A model generated the notes under the pieces. That model saw only the letters and a program-made list of their open reading frames with translations, did no database searches and was not told the origin of the DNA. DNA of 64,000 nucleotides from a virus, in the IMG/VR virus record IMGVR_UViG_3300006874_000013, positions 1-64,000 of that record. One strand, written 5' to 3'. Shown here piece by piece: positions 54,500-63,024 of this stretch (position 1 is the first letter of the stretch; each line of letters starts with the position of its first letter). The position numbers and the translations under genes are program-made.

Positions 54500-57293
54500 A
54501 GTTTCTAAAGGCCGCTTTAATTTCGTTTATGGTTTGAGGAGCACCAAACGCCGCATTTGGATCTCCTTGGAACTTCATTTTGTGAAAATCTTGTCTCTTG
54601 TAATATAAATCTTCAGCAAGTTCGCCAAGTGGTGCGCCACCACGTGGATAATCTCTGGTAAGCCCAATACCCTGTTCATCTGATGTTTGGAATACTTCTG
54701 CTTCGTATGCTCTCATTTGCACTAACGTTTCTTGTTTTTCCATATCGCCACCTGGGGTGCTTGGTGCCATAGTCCAACCTTTCATGAGATAAGGAACAAT
54801 TTCAAATTTTTCTTCATTAATTGCTCTCAGTACATTGCTGTTCAAAAATCTTTCTGGGCCAATGTGATGTGCAAAACTTGTTACTGCTAAACGTTGATTA
54901 TTGCTCAGTGGAGTTTTTACAGCATGTTTAACACTTTCAAAAGATTTATTCATATCGCCAATAAAACCAACTGTTTCGCCTATAGGACCTAAGCCATTTG
55001 AGAAATCAACAATTTGAAAACCGTTAGCATCTTCAAATATAAATCCTCCAGCATCTTGTATCATTGAAATACCTTGTGCTTCTAATGCATTAGCAAATCC
55101 TTTTACGTCTGTGATAACACCATTGATGTCTGCAAATTGAGATTTAATGTTGTTAATCTCTCCCATTAATTCTTGTACTTGCCCTTCAAGTAAATCAACA
55201 GGTATGCCGGCTTCAAGTGCAAATGCTCTTAGCCTTGCTTCAATCTCAGTTAAATTTTTAGCCATACCAATCACTTTTTCTAGTTCAGGATTTGAAACTG
55301 CAAATCTAACTGGTGGCAACATTGCTTTGAATGCCGCGGTCATTTCATCCAATCCTGTGATCTGTAAAAGTTGATCTTTGGCCATTTCCTTGAATTCGTT
55401 ATATACAGCGGCAAGTCCAGCAAAGGTTGGGATACTGTTTAATAAAGCATTGCCTGCTCCTGCAATTTGACTTGCGGCACTAACTGCTTGATCTGCGGCT
55501 CCAGTAATACTGTTTTGTAAGTCTGTTACAGTTTTTCCAGCAGAATCTACTGCACCCATAGCAACTTGTGTACCACTTGGGGTTTGAACATCACTGCCTT
55601 TGCCTGTGGTAGGGTCAACAGTGCCTTCACCTTGTGTAGCATTTTCCACTTTTTCATAAGCGGCCTTGACTGCTTCGTTTTGTGTGTCTATTGCTAGGTC
55701 ACTAGGTATAAGTTGATTCTTTTCAGGATCGTAATTGTAATGCATATCAGGCTCTGGGCCTGGCAGTCTTGTTAATGTTGTTAAAATCTCATGCACCGTG
55801 CCAGTACGTTTACCACCAGTAGTAAGTGGTGCAGTGGAATCTCTATCAAATTCTGGTGCATCTTCTGGTGCTAGTTTCTTTTTGCCTTTTGCGGTTTCAC
55901 TGGCTGGTCTTGCATACGGAGGTACAGGTGGAGTAGGTGTACTTGCAAAACTGTTCAAATTCATAACAAGAGCATCAGCATTAAATGCCAATCCACCAAA
56001 CATATTAACAGCACCTGCTATCACATCAAATCCGATACCCGATAACATTGTAACTCTGCCTGCCATACATACAACTTCAAAGTTACCTGTACCAGTAGAC
56101 ATAGAATTAGCGCCTGTTGTTACCAAAGTAGAACCACCACTGTTTATATTGACATCACCAGTACTGGCTGTTAAGTATGAGTTTCTACTGGAATTAAAAT
56201 GCATGTCACTGGCAGAGTCTAATTTAATTTCACCACCTGTGCCCAGTGGTCCTGTAATGTCTCCTGCTATGCCTTGTATAACAGCACCACCTGGTGCTCG
56301 TTGTCCGGCTATGTTGTCACCTAATGCAGTTACATGTACGTTTTGCCCTGCTTCTAAATTTAAGTTGTATTCTGCACGTAAGTTTAAGTCTCCCATAGAT
56401 CTGATATTGATACTGTTCTCACCAAATATATCAATTTGTCCATTGTTTTTGAACTCCATTTTTGCGGAGCCTTTTTGATTAATTATAAATATCGAACCAG
56501 TGGTATCATCGAGCAAAAGTTGTGCGCCGCCACCGGACCTTATTCTGATAATTCTGCTGTCCTTGTGATCATCCATTATGAACTGATGACCTGAAGCTCT
56601 AACGTTAGATTTTTTGCCGGGCTGTGTTAAATCTCCGCCGCCGCTTTTAAGCAATCGTCCTGGTGTTAGTATACCAAATACTTCACTGGGTGCTTCACGT
56701 CTTGAACCCGAACTGCCAAATCCCCTAATAGGATCTAGTGCCAGCCCTTGCTTGACCACTGCTTCTGATAAATCAAACTCAATGGGTCTCGGTCTATCGT
56801 TTGATGTGGGCTTGCCTTCTTTGGGACTTATTTCTGTAGTAGGTAATGATACACTGCTGTCGGCATATGATACAGCCGCTGGTTGTCCTGGAATACTGTT
56901 TGAAAATTTTCCTGGAAAAACACATGATAATATTAAACCAAATTTTGAATCACCGTCACCAAATGCCACAACAACATGGTTGCCAATATCAGGTGGTTGC
57001 ATCCAAAATCCATAGGATTGTATAGCACCTTCTGGGTCTTCTATGTCGTCGCTGAGATTTGCATATCGTGTTGTACCTGCAAACGGAGAGCACCATAAGC
57101 ATTGCACAATCTGAGAGCTTCTACTTTGAGTTGCTGGAATTCTCACTGCAATCGCATGTTCGAATGCTTCGTCAAGATTGTCTTCGATGATTCCCAGTGC
57201 AATGTTTTTAGGAACACCAAGACGCTCTCTGAAATCTCTTATATTTACGATTTCATTGATGTCTCTATTTAATGTTCTAGTTGTCTGCGACAT
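54474..57293 (-). CDS. 5: Baseplate hub/spike protein gp5-like
   Basis: This 939-residue protein is the gp5-like spike. Its N-terminal 140 residues fit the gp5 OB fold (WCSPFAGTTRYANL, GFWMQPPDIGNHVVVAFGDGD). Residues about 230-420 are a VgrG/needle-like beta helix (DDTTGSIFIIN, INIRSMGDLNLRA). A helical linker follows, and near residue 800 there is a SFAHHIGPERF..SNVLRAIN segment resembling the C-terminal lobe of phage lysozymes (GH24). The GH24 Glu-Asp-Thr catalytic part is not seen, so lytic activity is doubtful. In T4 the lysozyme lies in the middle; here the remnant is C-terminal. AAGGAA precedes the ATG. Confidence 0.85.
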   Translation of the reverse strand: MSQTTRTLNRDINEIVNIRDFRERLGVPKNIALGIIEDNLDEAFEHAIAVRIPATQSRSSQIVQCLWCSPFAGTTRYANLSDDIEDPEGAIQSYGFWMQPPDIGNHVVVAFGDGDSKFGLILSCVFPGKFSNSIPGQPAAVSYADSSVSLPTTEISPKEGKPTSNDRPRPIEFDLSEAVVKQGLALDPIRGFGSSGSRREAPSEVFGILTPGRLLKSGGGDLTQPGKKSNVRASGHQFIMDDHKDSRIIRIRSGGGAQLLLDDTTGSIFIINQKGSAKMEFKNNGQIDIFGENSINIRSMGDLNLRAEYNLNLEAGQNVHVTALGDNIAGQRAPGGAVIQGIAGDITGPLGTGGEIKLDSASDMHFNSSRNSYLTASTGDVNINSGGSTLVTTGANSMSTGTGNFEVVCMAGRVTMLSGIGFDVIAGAVNMFGGLAFNADALVMNLNSFASTPTPPVPPYARPASETAKGKKKLAPEDAPEFDRDSTAPLTTGGKRTGTVHEILTTLTRLPGPEPDMHYNYDPEKNQLIPSDLAIDTQNEAVKAAYEKVENATQGEGTVDPTTGKGSDVQTPSGTQVAMGAVDSAGKTVTDLQNSITGAADQAVSAASQIAGAGNALLNSIPTFAGLAAVYNEFKEMAKDQLLQITGLDEMTAAFKAMLPPVRFAVSNPELEKVIGMAKNLTEIEARLRAFALEAGIPVDLLEGQVQELMGEINNIKSQFADINGVITDVKGFANALEAQGISMIQDAGGFIFEDANGFQIVDFSNGLGPIGETVGFIGDMNKSFESVKHAVKTPLSNNQRLAVTSFAHHIGPERFLNSNVLRAINEEKFEIVPYLMKGWTMAPSTPGGDMEKQETLVQMRAYEAEVFQTSDEQGIGLTRDYPRGGAPLGELAEDLYYKRQDFHKMKFQGDPNAAFGAPQTINEIKAAFRNFSFDSTKI

Positions 57294-57301
57294 GTTGTTC
57301 C

Positions 57302-59749
57302 TTAATTATCGCCTGGACCCATTCCAAACATATTCTCATCAAAGTTATTAGTTTCTTCTTTTTCTTCAACCTCTTCAACCTCTGTTTCAGTTTTCTTCAA
57401 AAGGTTAGTGCCTACAATTCTTGATGCTGTAACGTTTGTGGTAAACCTACCACCATTAAACGTACACACACTAGATATATATCTATATAGGCCGCTAAAG
57501 GTCCTGGATTCTCCGTCGTATTGCCAGTAGCCACTATTATATGCACTGTCCTCATCACGCCAGTCAATATCAAATTTTTCTGGTGCTTTGATTCTCAGTA
57601 TAAAATGATTATCGTTGTGGTACCAGTCTGCACTTTCTTCATCGCTTCTTTCTATTCCAGGTGCACCTAAATACCAAGGATCTCCTCTGATTTCCATATC
57701 TAATCTAATTAAAAATGATCTGTCTTGCATGTGTTGATCAACAAGATTTCCAAACAGAGTATTTCTCACACTGTTTGATTTGTATGTGGCTTCTTTGACT
57801 GGATTAGAAGAAACATTTGTGCTTTTGGTTTGAGGGTCACTTAGTGATTCGTCAACCTCAACTTTGGTAAATCCAAGTTCTGTTAATACATCAGATGATT
57901 GTGAACTGTCACTAGCCAATACCAAATCAGTGCTATAAATGTAAGGAGATTCATCTGGTTCATAACTGTCTACGGGCGTTACATTAATTACATTATCGTA
58001 TCCCAACGAACCAGCAAGATCTGATGCAGTATTACTGTCTATGCCACCTATGAGATCATCTAAAGCATCATCGTCACCCGAAGTAAGTATAGCAGTAACC
58101 TCATCAAGATCGGCGCCTGTTAATTCTGATAATGTACTTAATGCTGTGTTAACCGAATCCAATCCCTCATCTATTTTATCTTTGATATCGTTGAAGAAAG
58201 ATTTTATGCTGTCTAAGTCATTTTCTTTTTTGGCTTCTTTTTCTTTTTCAACTTCAGATTCAACTGTGGTTTCTTGATCTTGAGGAATAGTTGTACTAAG
58301 TTTGTTTGATTCCGCAACTGAAAAACTGCCTACGGAACCAAAACCTGGTGCTAACAGTAATGCCACACCAGCATCATATTTTATATCTAATGCAATAATT
58401 TGATCATTCAGTCCAGTAAAAATATAATTGTATGCTTTTTTAAGACCGCTTTCAGCAATTATTTGTTCTAGGCGTGACTGTGCCGAATCTGTTTTGAGAT
58501 CTTGTTCATCTTCTTTAACTGCAATGTCAGTTCTAGAACTTTTATAAAGCACAGGTATATACTTGTATTTGTAAGCATACACTTTTCTTTTGCTGTCGTA
58601 CCCAGTAGTTTCTGTTATTGCATTAAGCCTATACCAACTCACATAGGCTTGCTCCGGTTTAGAATCTGATCCTGGATCCTCAATATCATCTCTTCGTGTG
58701 ATTTTTGTATAAAACTCATCGTTCATGCTAAGTAATGTTGCAAAAAATTGATCTATGGTTGTTCCAATTGGAAATGTAATTTTGTCACCATCTATGATTT
58801 TTTCTGGTGAGCCATCATTTTCAATTTTCTTGGTTTGAACAATAGCAGATTCACGTTCTATAGCATCAGCCACACTAGCAAGTTCATTCATTTGTCTGTT
58901 TATTCTTTCAGCATCTTGTGTATCGGATGTTAGCAAGTCTTGATTTTTGATTGTGTAAAAATCGTCTTCTGCATCACCTTTGTTAATTAACTGTGATAAA
59001 TCAAATTCATATTGGTCGGGTGTTTCACTATCAGACAACTCTTCGTAGTATTTGTTAAGTGCATCTTTTAGTACGTTTACATGGTCTTCTATGGTTTTGC
59101 CACTGGTTGATATTTCAATTGGCAATTTATATACGGAACGTCTAAATGCAAAACTCTGTAGTGATGCACAGATAAAGTCATATTTACTGCCACCATTGTC
59201 TATGGCTACAGTAAAGTTTCTAACTGCTAATTTGTATCTATATGGGCCTGATATTACCAGAGGGGAACCACCCTCATCTAATATTTCTGAACCACCTTCA
59301 CTGGCAGTTGGTCCTGTGTATCCTTGAAACCTTATCTCCAAAAACAAGTTTGGATTGACATTTGGTTTCATGCCTAAATATTTCATTGCCAATTTCATTT
59401 CGTCTATGAATGTAGCAGAGCCTGGTTGCGTAATAGTAAATTTTACACCAACTGAATTTGGGCCATTGGCATTACTGAGATTAGTAATTTCAACATTATC
59501 TATGAGATTCCCGCCTACTACTCCTGTTTGTGCTAGTATAACCATGTCCCCTGGATTTTCAGGTGCAAGTGATGGATCAGGACTTGATAGTTCGTCTTTG
59601 GCGTCTTTGGTTAATGTATCATTCATCATATAAAGACGAATGTTGTATGTTGGATTAGAAAAATAGTCTAAGACGTTTCCGTAAACCTTACCAACATAAG
59701 GATCGTTAAATTCAGGTATTCTTGCATTTGAACCGAGAAATCTAGCCAT
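57302..59749 (-). CDS. Large baseplate hub-like structural protein
   Basis: This 815-residue protein lies between gp53 and gp5 in the baseplate unit. The N-terminus (FNDPYVGKVYGNVLDYFSNPTYNIRLYM) and the C-terminal LDMEIRGDPWYLGAPG segment resemble hub proteins of marine T4-like phages. The middle holds a Glu/Lys-rich helix (ESEVEKEKEAKKEN) that may form a coiled coil, and an Asp/Ser-rich linker. The C-terminus is very acidic. By position it may be the gp27-like hub partner of gp5, but I see no specific gp27 motif, so I leave the symbol blank. Confidence 0.7.
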   Translation of the reverse strand: MARFLGSNARIPEFNDPYVGKVYGNVLDYFSNPTYNIRLYMMNDTLTKDAKDELSSPDPSLAPENPGDMVILAQTGVVGGNLIDNVEITNLSNANGPNSVGVKFTITQPGSATFIDEMKLAMKYLGMKPNVNPNLFLEIRFQGYTGPTASEGGSEILDEGGSPLVISGPYRYKLAVRNFTVAIDNGGSKYDFICASLQSFAFRRSVYKLPIEISTSGKTIEDHVNVLKDALNKYYEELSDSETPDQYEFDLSQLINKGDAEDDFYTIKNQDLLTSDTQDAERINRQMNELASVADAIERESAIVQTKKIENDGSPEKIIDGDKITFPIGTTIDQFFATLLSMNDEFYTKITRRDDIEDPGSDSKPEQAYVSWYRLNAITETTGYDSKRKVYAYKYKYIPVLYKSSRTDIAVKEDEQDLKTDSAQSRLEQIIAESGLKKAYNYIFTGLNDQIIALDIKYDAGVALLLAPGFGSVGSFSVAESNKLSTTIPQDQETTVESEVEKEKEAKKENDLDSIKSFFNDIKDKIDEGLDSVNTALSTLSELTGADLDEVTAILTSGDDDALDDLIGGIDSNTASDLAGSLGYDNVINVTPVDSYEPDESPYIYSTDLVLASDSSQSSDVLTELGFTKVEVDESLSDPQTKSTNVSSNPVKEATYKSNSVRNTLFGNLVDQHMQDRSFLIRLDMEIRGDPWYLGAPGIERSDEESADWYHNDNHFILRIKAPEKFDIDWRDEDSAYNSGYWQYDGESRTFSGLYRYISSVCTFNGGRFTTNVTASRIVGTNLLKKTETEVEEVEEKEETNNFDENMFGMGPGDN

Positions 59750-59751
59750 TG

Positions 59752-60072
59752 TTAACCTTTCAAAGAATTCACAGAGCTCTTCGAAGGTAAAATTATTTTA
59801 GTGCCGGCCTTAAAGTCTCTGATTGGGTCTTTTAATATATCAGGATTTCTAAGTGAGAACACCCACCATAATCGTGAATTTTCGTATATAGCATAAGCCA
59901 ATAGATCTGGGCGTTCATCGTACATGGGAGCAATTACATAACTCTCATCTTTCAGTGTGCTTTTAATTTTAGGCAATTCGTTAAGTCCTAAAAACTTATT
60001 ATCAATAAGTTCATCTTTACGAATAAAACTATCTCCACGATAAATTTGCTTGTTGTCTGCTGATTTAGCCAT
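59752..60072 (-). CDS. 53: Baseplate wedge protein gp53
   Basis: This 106-residue protein matches gp53, a LysM-like wedge component. It has ERPDLLAYAIYENSRLWWVF, then LRNPDILKDPIRDFKAGTKI and an ILP end, the family signature for binding other wedge proteins. T4 gp53 is longer (about 196 residues), so this is a minimal version. The ATG at 60072 overlaps the stop of the gene upstream (TAATG). Confidence 0.88.
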   Translation of the reverse strand: MAKSADNKQIYRGDSFIRKDELIDNKFLGLNELPKIKSTLKDESYVIAPMYDERPDLLAYAIYENSRLWWVFSLRNPDILKDPIRDFKAGTKIILPSKSSVNSLKG

Positions 60073-60992
60073 TAAATAAATCCTGGTAATGTGCCGTTGG
60101 CAACATTGTGTATACTAAAGTTCCTTCTCACTCTGTGAGGTGTGTATGCTGTTGATAAGTTAAGCATGATGTTTGAACGCGAAGGCACATAGGTCACTTT
60201 ATCACCAAAGGTAACTGGTACATAGTCAACATCATCTGGATACTGAATAGTGTAGTTTGAAATAACTACTGGTATTTTATTAAATCCATATTCGCCCATA
60301 TATTCAAATAACAATACCGGAGGTGGCGTACCATAATCTTTATCAACCACTGCTCTATCACCATAATAACCTTTTGTTGCAATTTTTATAAATGTGTAAA
60401 CTGCTAAAAGATATCTTGCTTCATAATTATTAGTAGCATAGAAGTCTGCCGCAACTGGCAATTCAGGTGGTACACTTTTGTTAAATGTTTGAACAGGATA
60501 ATTCATACCTTGTTCTTGGTGAGTTTCATACTCTGCTGTACCTGATAAGAATATCTGTGGCGTTGTCTGCCATACTAAACCGCCCGAGTCTTGTATGGGT
60601 TGCATTAAATATTGGTCTGCACCTAATGCATTGTAAAATGTTTCTTCGCCACCTTTTTTTGGACGCAGTCTTGCTCTCCAGTCATAGTTTTCCATGTGAG
60701 GCTGACCAGTGTCTAGTGTTAACTCATCAGTAGATGCTGTATTAATAAAACTTTTCTTCTCTTCAAGGGATTCTGCTAACTTTTGTGCAATAACCGTATC
60801 AAATGATGAGCTACCATAATCGGCCTGGGTTCCACCAAAGCCAGGAAAAACTTTACCTAGCAATCCACCGGCTATATCACCAAGCAGTGGATTCTTATTT
60901 CTAAGTTTGTCAATACCTTTGGCCGCGGCTTGGTTAAGCACATTATCAATTGCTGTGGTAGTACTTGTAAAATCTTCTGGTCCTAGTGCCAT
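60072..60992 (-). CDS. Tail-tube cap/baseplate protein, gp48/gp54-like
   Basis: This 306-residue protein begins MALGPEDF and has an early Ala/Lys/Gly-rich amphipathic part. Later comes a conserved PVVISNYTIQYPDDVDYV stretch and SRSNIMLNLSTAYTPHRVRRNFS, resembling the gp48/gp54 tail-tube cap proteins that link baseplate and tube in T4-like phages; I cannot separate 48 from 54. A longer frame reaches 61049, but the ATG at 60992 has TAGGAGA just upstream and sits after the late promoter, so I use it. It heads the transcript with gp53, the hub-like gene and gp5. Confidence 0.65.
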   Translation of the reverse strand: MALGPEDFTSTTTAIDNVLNQAAAKGIDKLRNKNPLLGDIAGGLLGKVFPGFGGTQADYGSSSFDTVIAQKLAESLEEKKSFINTASTDELTLDTGQPHMENYDWRARLRPKKGGEETFYNALGADQYLMQPIQDSGGLVWQTTPQIFLSGTAEYETHQEQGMNYPVQTFNKSVPPELPVAADFYATNNYEARYLLAVYTFIKIATKGYYGDRAVVDKDYGTPPPVLLFEYMGEYGFNKIPVVISNYTIQYPDDVDYVPVTFGDKVTYVPSRSNIMLNLSTAYTPHRVRRNFSIHNVANGTLPGFI

Positions 60993-61009
60993 GGTTTCTC
61001 CTATAGTTG

Positions 61010-61017
61010 TATTTATC
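61010..61017 (-). promoter_or_regulatory. T4-type late promoter (GATAAATA)
   Basis: GATAAATA on the minus strand heads the gp48/54-like to gp5 transcript. Predicted start is near 61004, with TAGGAGA in a 12-base leader. Confidence 0.8.
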
Positions 61018-61064
61018 GAAATAGTTAAAACTAGTGTTAATAGCCACATTTAGTACATTTTAGG

Positions 61065-61093
61065 TTGACATAAAGGTATATATATTATATACT
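61065..61093 (+). promoter_or_regulatory. Sigma70-like promoter (TTGACA, 17 bp, TATACT)
   Basis: TTGACA (61065-61070) is followed after exactly 17 bases by TATACT (61088-61093), one base from the TATAAT consensus. It reads into gp55, gp47 and gp46. An ATAGGAGA ribosome site precedes the gp55 ATG. It is divergent from the late promoter at 61010. Confidence 0.85.
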
Positions 61094-61125
61094 GTTTGTT
61101 AAATTAATCTATTATAGGAGACTCA

Positions 61126-62007
61126 ATGGCAGTCGCAAAGAAAACAAATTACCTAAACAACAAAGACATATTAAAAGAAATACACAAAAGCAAAATGAGT
61201 TTTTGTTGGTTAACTGACGAGCAATACAGCATCTATGATATCATTTTAGATGATGTCAGCGAAATTAATTCTAACACATTGCTGGCCGCAAAAGAAAACA
61301 AGGCCGCTAGATTACAAAGTGAAGCCTATGCTGAAGCAATGAGTACACATGACAAGAAAAATTATCGAAATAAACCAAAGCAAAAAGACTTTGCTGTAGA
61401 TATAGAGACCATAGGAGATGACGAAGTTGTGTTTCGCATCATGACTTACGATCACATTCCTGAAGAAGAAGGTCGTAAAAAGAATCCAAAAACAGTAGCA
61501 GACACAAAAGCAAAAGTAAACTTCCCTCCATTTCAGCATTATGCGTATGTAGGTAAGCAACTTAAAGAAGTAGCAAGAAGCCATTGGAAGGGCGATATTG
61601 CTACTGGCACGTTTGATGCAAAACACGGACAGATCACAAATAAACTAGGAACTATGTTCTTAAAACTAGTAGAACGTTACAGTCATAGAGCAAACTGGCG
61701 TGGCTACACTTATGTAGACGAAATGCGTGGACAAGCATTAGTCCAACTAAGCCAAGTGGGCCTTCAGTTTAACGAAGCAAAATCTGATAATCCTTTTGCT
61801 TACTATACTGCGGCAGTGAACAACAGTTTTACCAGAGTTCTAAACTTAGAAAAGAGAAATCAAACTATCAGAGATGATATCCTTATTGAGCAAGGTCACT
61901 TACCAAGTTTCAGCAGACAAATTGCACACGAAGATGAAATGAAAAGGTTACGTGAAAGTGCTGAAAAAGAACCCACAAATTCAGACACAGAGGCATTCGA
62001 TTACTAA
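61126..62007 (+). CDS. 55: Late sigma factor gp55
   Basis: This 293-residue protein is the T4-type late transcription sigma factor, which redirects the host RNA polymerase to TATAAATA promoters. The core (RGQALVQLSQVGLQFNEAK, then NPFAYYTAAVNNSFTRVLN and EKRNQTIRDD at about residues 203-250) is the sigma region-2-like part. It is longer than T4 gp55 (185 residues), with an extended N-terminal region. The C-terminus, which in T4 binds the clamp, is acidic. It overlaps gp47 by TAATG. Its presence agrees with the late boxes found before the leftward units. Confidence 0.9.
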   Translation: MAVAKKTNYLNNKDILKEIHKSKMSFCWLTDEQYSIYDIILDDVSEINSNTLLAAKENKAARLQSEAYAEAMSTHDKKNYRNKPKQKDFAVDIETIGDDEVVFRIMTYDHIPEEEGRKKNPKTVADTKAKVNFPPFQHYAYVGKQLKEVARSHWKGDIATGTFDAKHGQITNKLGTMFLKLVERYSHRANWRGYTYVDEMRGQALVQLSQVGLQFNEAKSDNPFAYYTAAVNNSFTRVLNLEKRNQTIRDDILIEQGHLPSFSRQIAHEDEMKRLRESAEKEPTNSDTEAFDY

Positions 62008-63023
62008 TGAGTTCGCTGTTTAAGACAGCGGCTTGCTTTACAGATATACACTACGGATTAAAGCAAAACAGCCGCTTACATTTAGACGACTGTCATAGAT
62101 ATATTGACTGGTTCATTGCAGAAGCAAAAGCAAGGAATGCAGAAACCTGCATATTCCTCGGAGACTGGAGTCATCATAGAGCAAGTGTAAATGTTGCTAC
62201 ACTGAATGCTTCAATTCAAGATCTAAAAAAACTTAATGACGCATTTGAAAAAGTGTATTTCATTACAGGTAATCACGATTTGTATTACAGAGATAAACGT
62301 GAACTAAACAGCATTGAGTATGCCAGAGACCTTTCTAACTTTGTTATGGTCGATGACATGTTCCTTGAAGATGACGTTGCTATTGTACCGTGGCTTGTAG
62401 GCGACGATTACAAAACTGTAGCAAAAATGAAATGCAAATACATGTTTGGGCATTTCGAATTACCGTACTTCAAAATGAATGCAATGGTAGAAATGCCAGA
62501 CCATGGTGGCATCAATGACACAATGTTAAGTGGTCCTGAGTATGTGTTCAGTGGACACTTCCACAAACGTCAATACAAAAACAACATACACTACATTGGC
62601 AATGCTTTCCCACATAATTATGCAGACGTTTCAGATGATGAACGTGGTGCTATGTTTTTAACATGGGGCGAAGAACCTGTGTATGTGAATTGGGGTGAAT
62701 GTCCTAAGTATAGAGTTTTTACACTTAAACAATTACTTGATGATCATGAAAATCTACTTGACAACTATACGTATGCTCGTGTAAAATTAGATATAAGCAT
62801 TAGTTACGAAGAAGCAACTTTTATTAAAGAAAAGTTTGCTGAACAATATAATGTTAGAGAATTACAATTACTGCCTATCAAAGAAGAAGAAAACGAGTTT
62901 GAAGGTGGCGAGATTAAATTTGAAAGTGTTGATCAGATTGTTATTAATCAATTAGAAACAATCGAAAGTAACACAGTGGACAAACAAAAACTTATTGATA
63001 TCTATAACGGTTTAGAAATATAG
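62007..63023 (+). CDS. 47: Recombination endonuclease subunit gp47 (Mre11-like)
   Basis: This 338-residue protein is a metallophosphoesterase of the Mre11/SbcD/gp47 type. All the metal-binding blocks are visible: FTDIHYG (residues 11-17), LGDWSHHR (51-58), TGNHDLYY (87-94), GHFELPYF and SGHFHKRQY. With gp46 it resects DNA ends in phage recombination and replication. Length matches T4 gp47 (339). It overlaps gp55 by 1 base and is followed by gp46 one base after its stop. Confidence 0.95.
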   Translation: MSSLFKTAACFTDIHYGLKQNSRLHLDDCHRYIDWFIAEAKARNAETCIFLGDWSHHRASVNVATLNASIQDLKKLNDAFEKVYFITGNHDLYYRDKRELNSIEYARDLSNFVMVDDMFLEDDVAIVPWLVGDDYKTVAKMKCKYMFGHFELPYFKMNAMVEMPDHGGINDTMLSGPEYVFSGHFHKRQYKNNIHYIGNAFPHNYADVSDDERGAMFLTWGEEPVYVNWGECPKYRVFTLKQLLDDHENLLDNYTYARVKLDISISYEEATFIKEKFAEQYNVRELQLLPIKEEENEFEGGEIKFESVDQIVINQLETIESNTVDKQKLIDIYNGLEI

Positions 63024-63024
63024 T

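Noticed and set aside
55798-56478. 226-residue plus-strand frame
   Set aside because: It is low complexity and lies opposite gp5, whose domains are recognisable on the minus strand.
57302-59749. Assigning the 815-residue protein as gp27
   Set aside because: The position fits but I see no specific gp27 feature, so I left it as hub-like.
60072-61049. Longer start of the gp48/54-like protein at 61049
   Set aside because: That start would place the late promoter inside the gene, and the ATG at 60992 has a good ribosome site.
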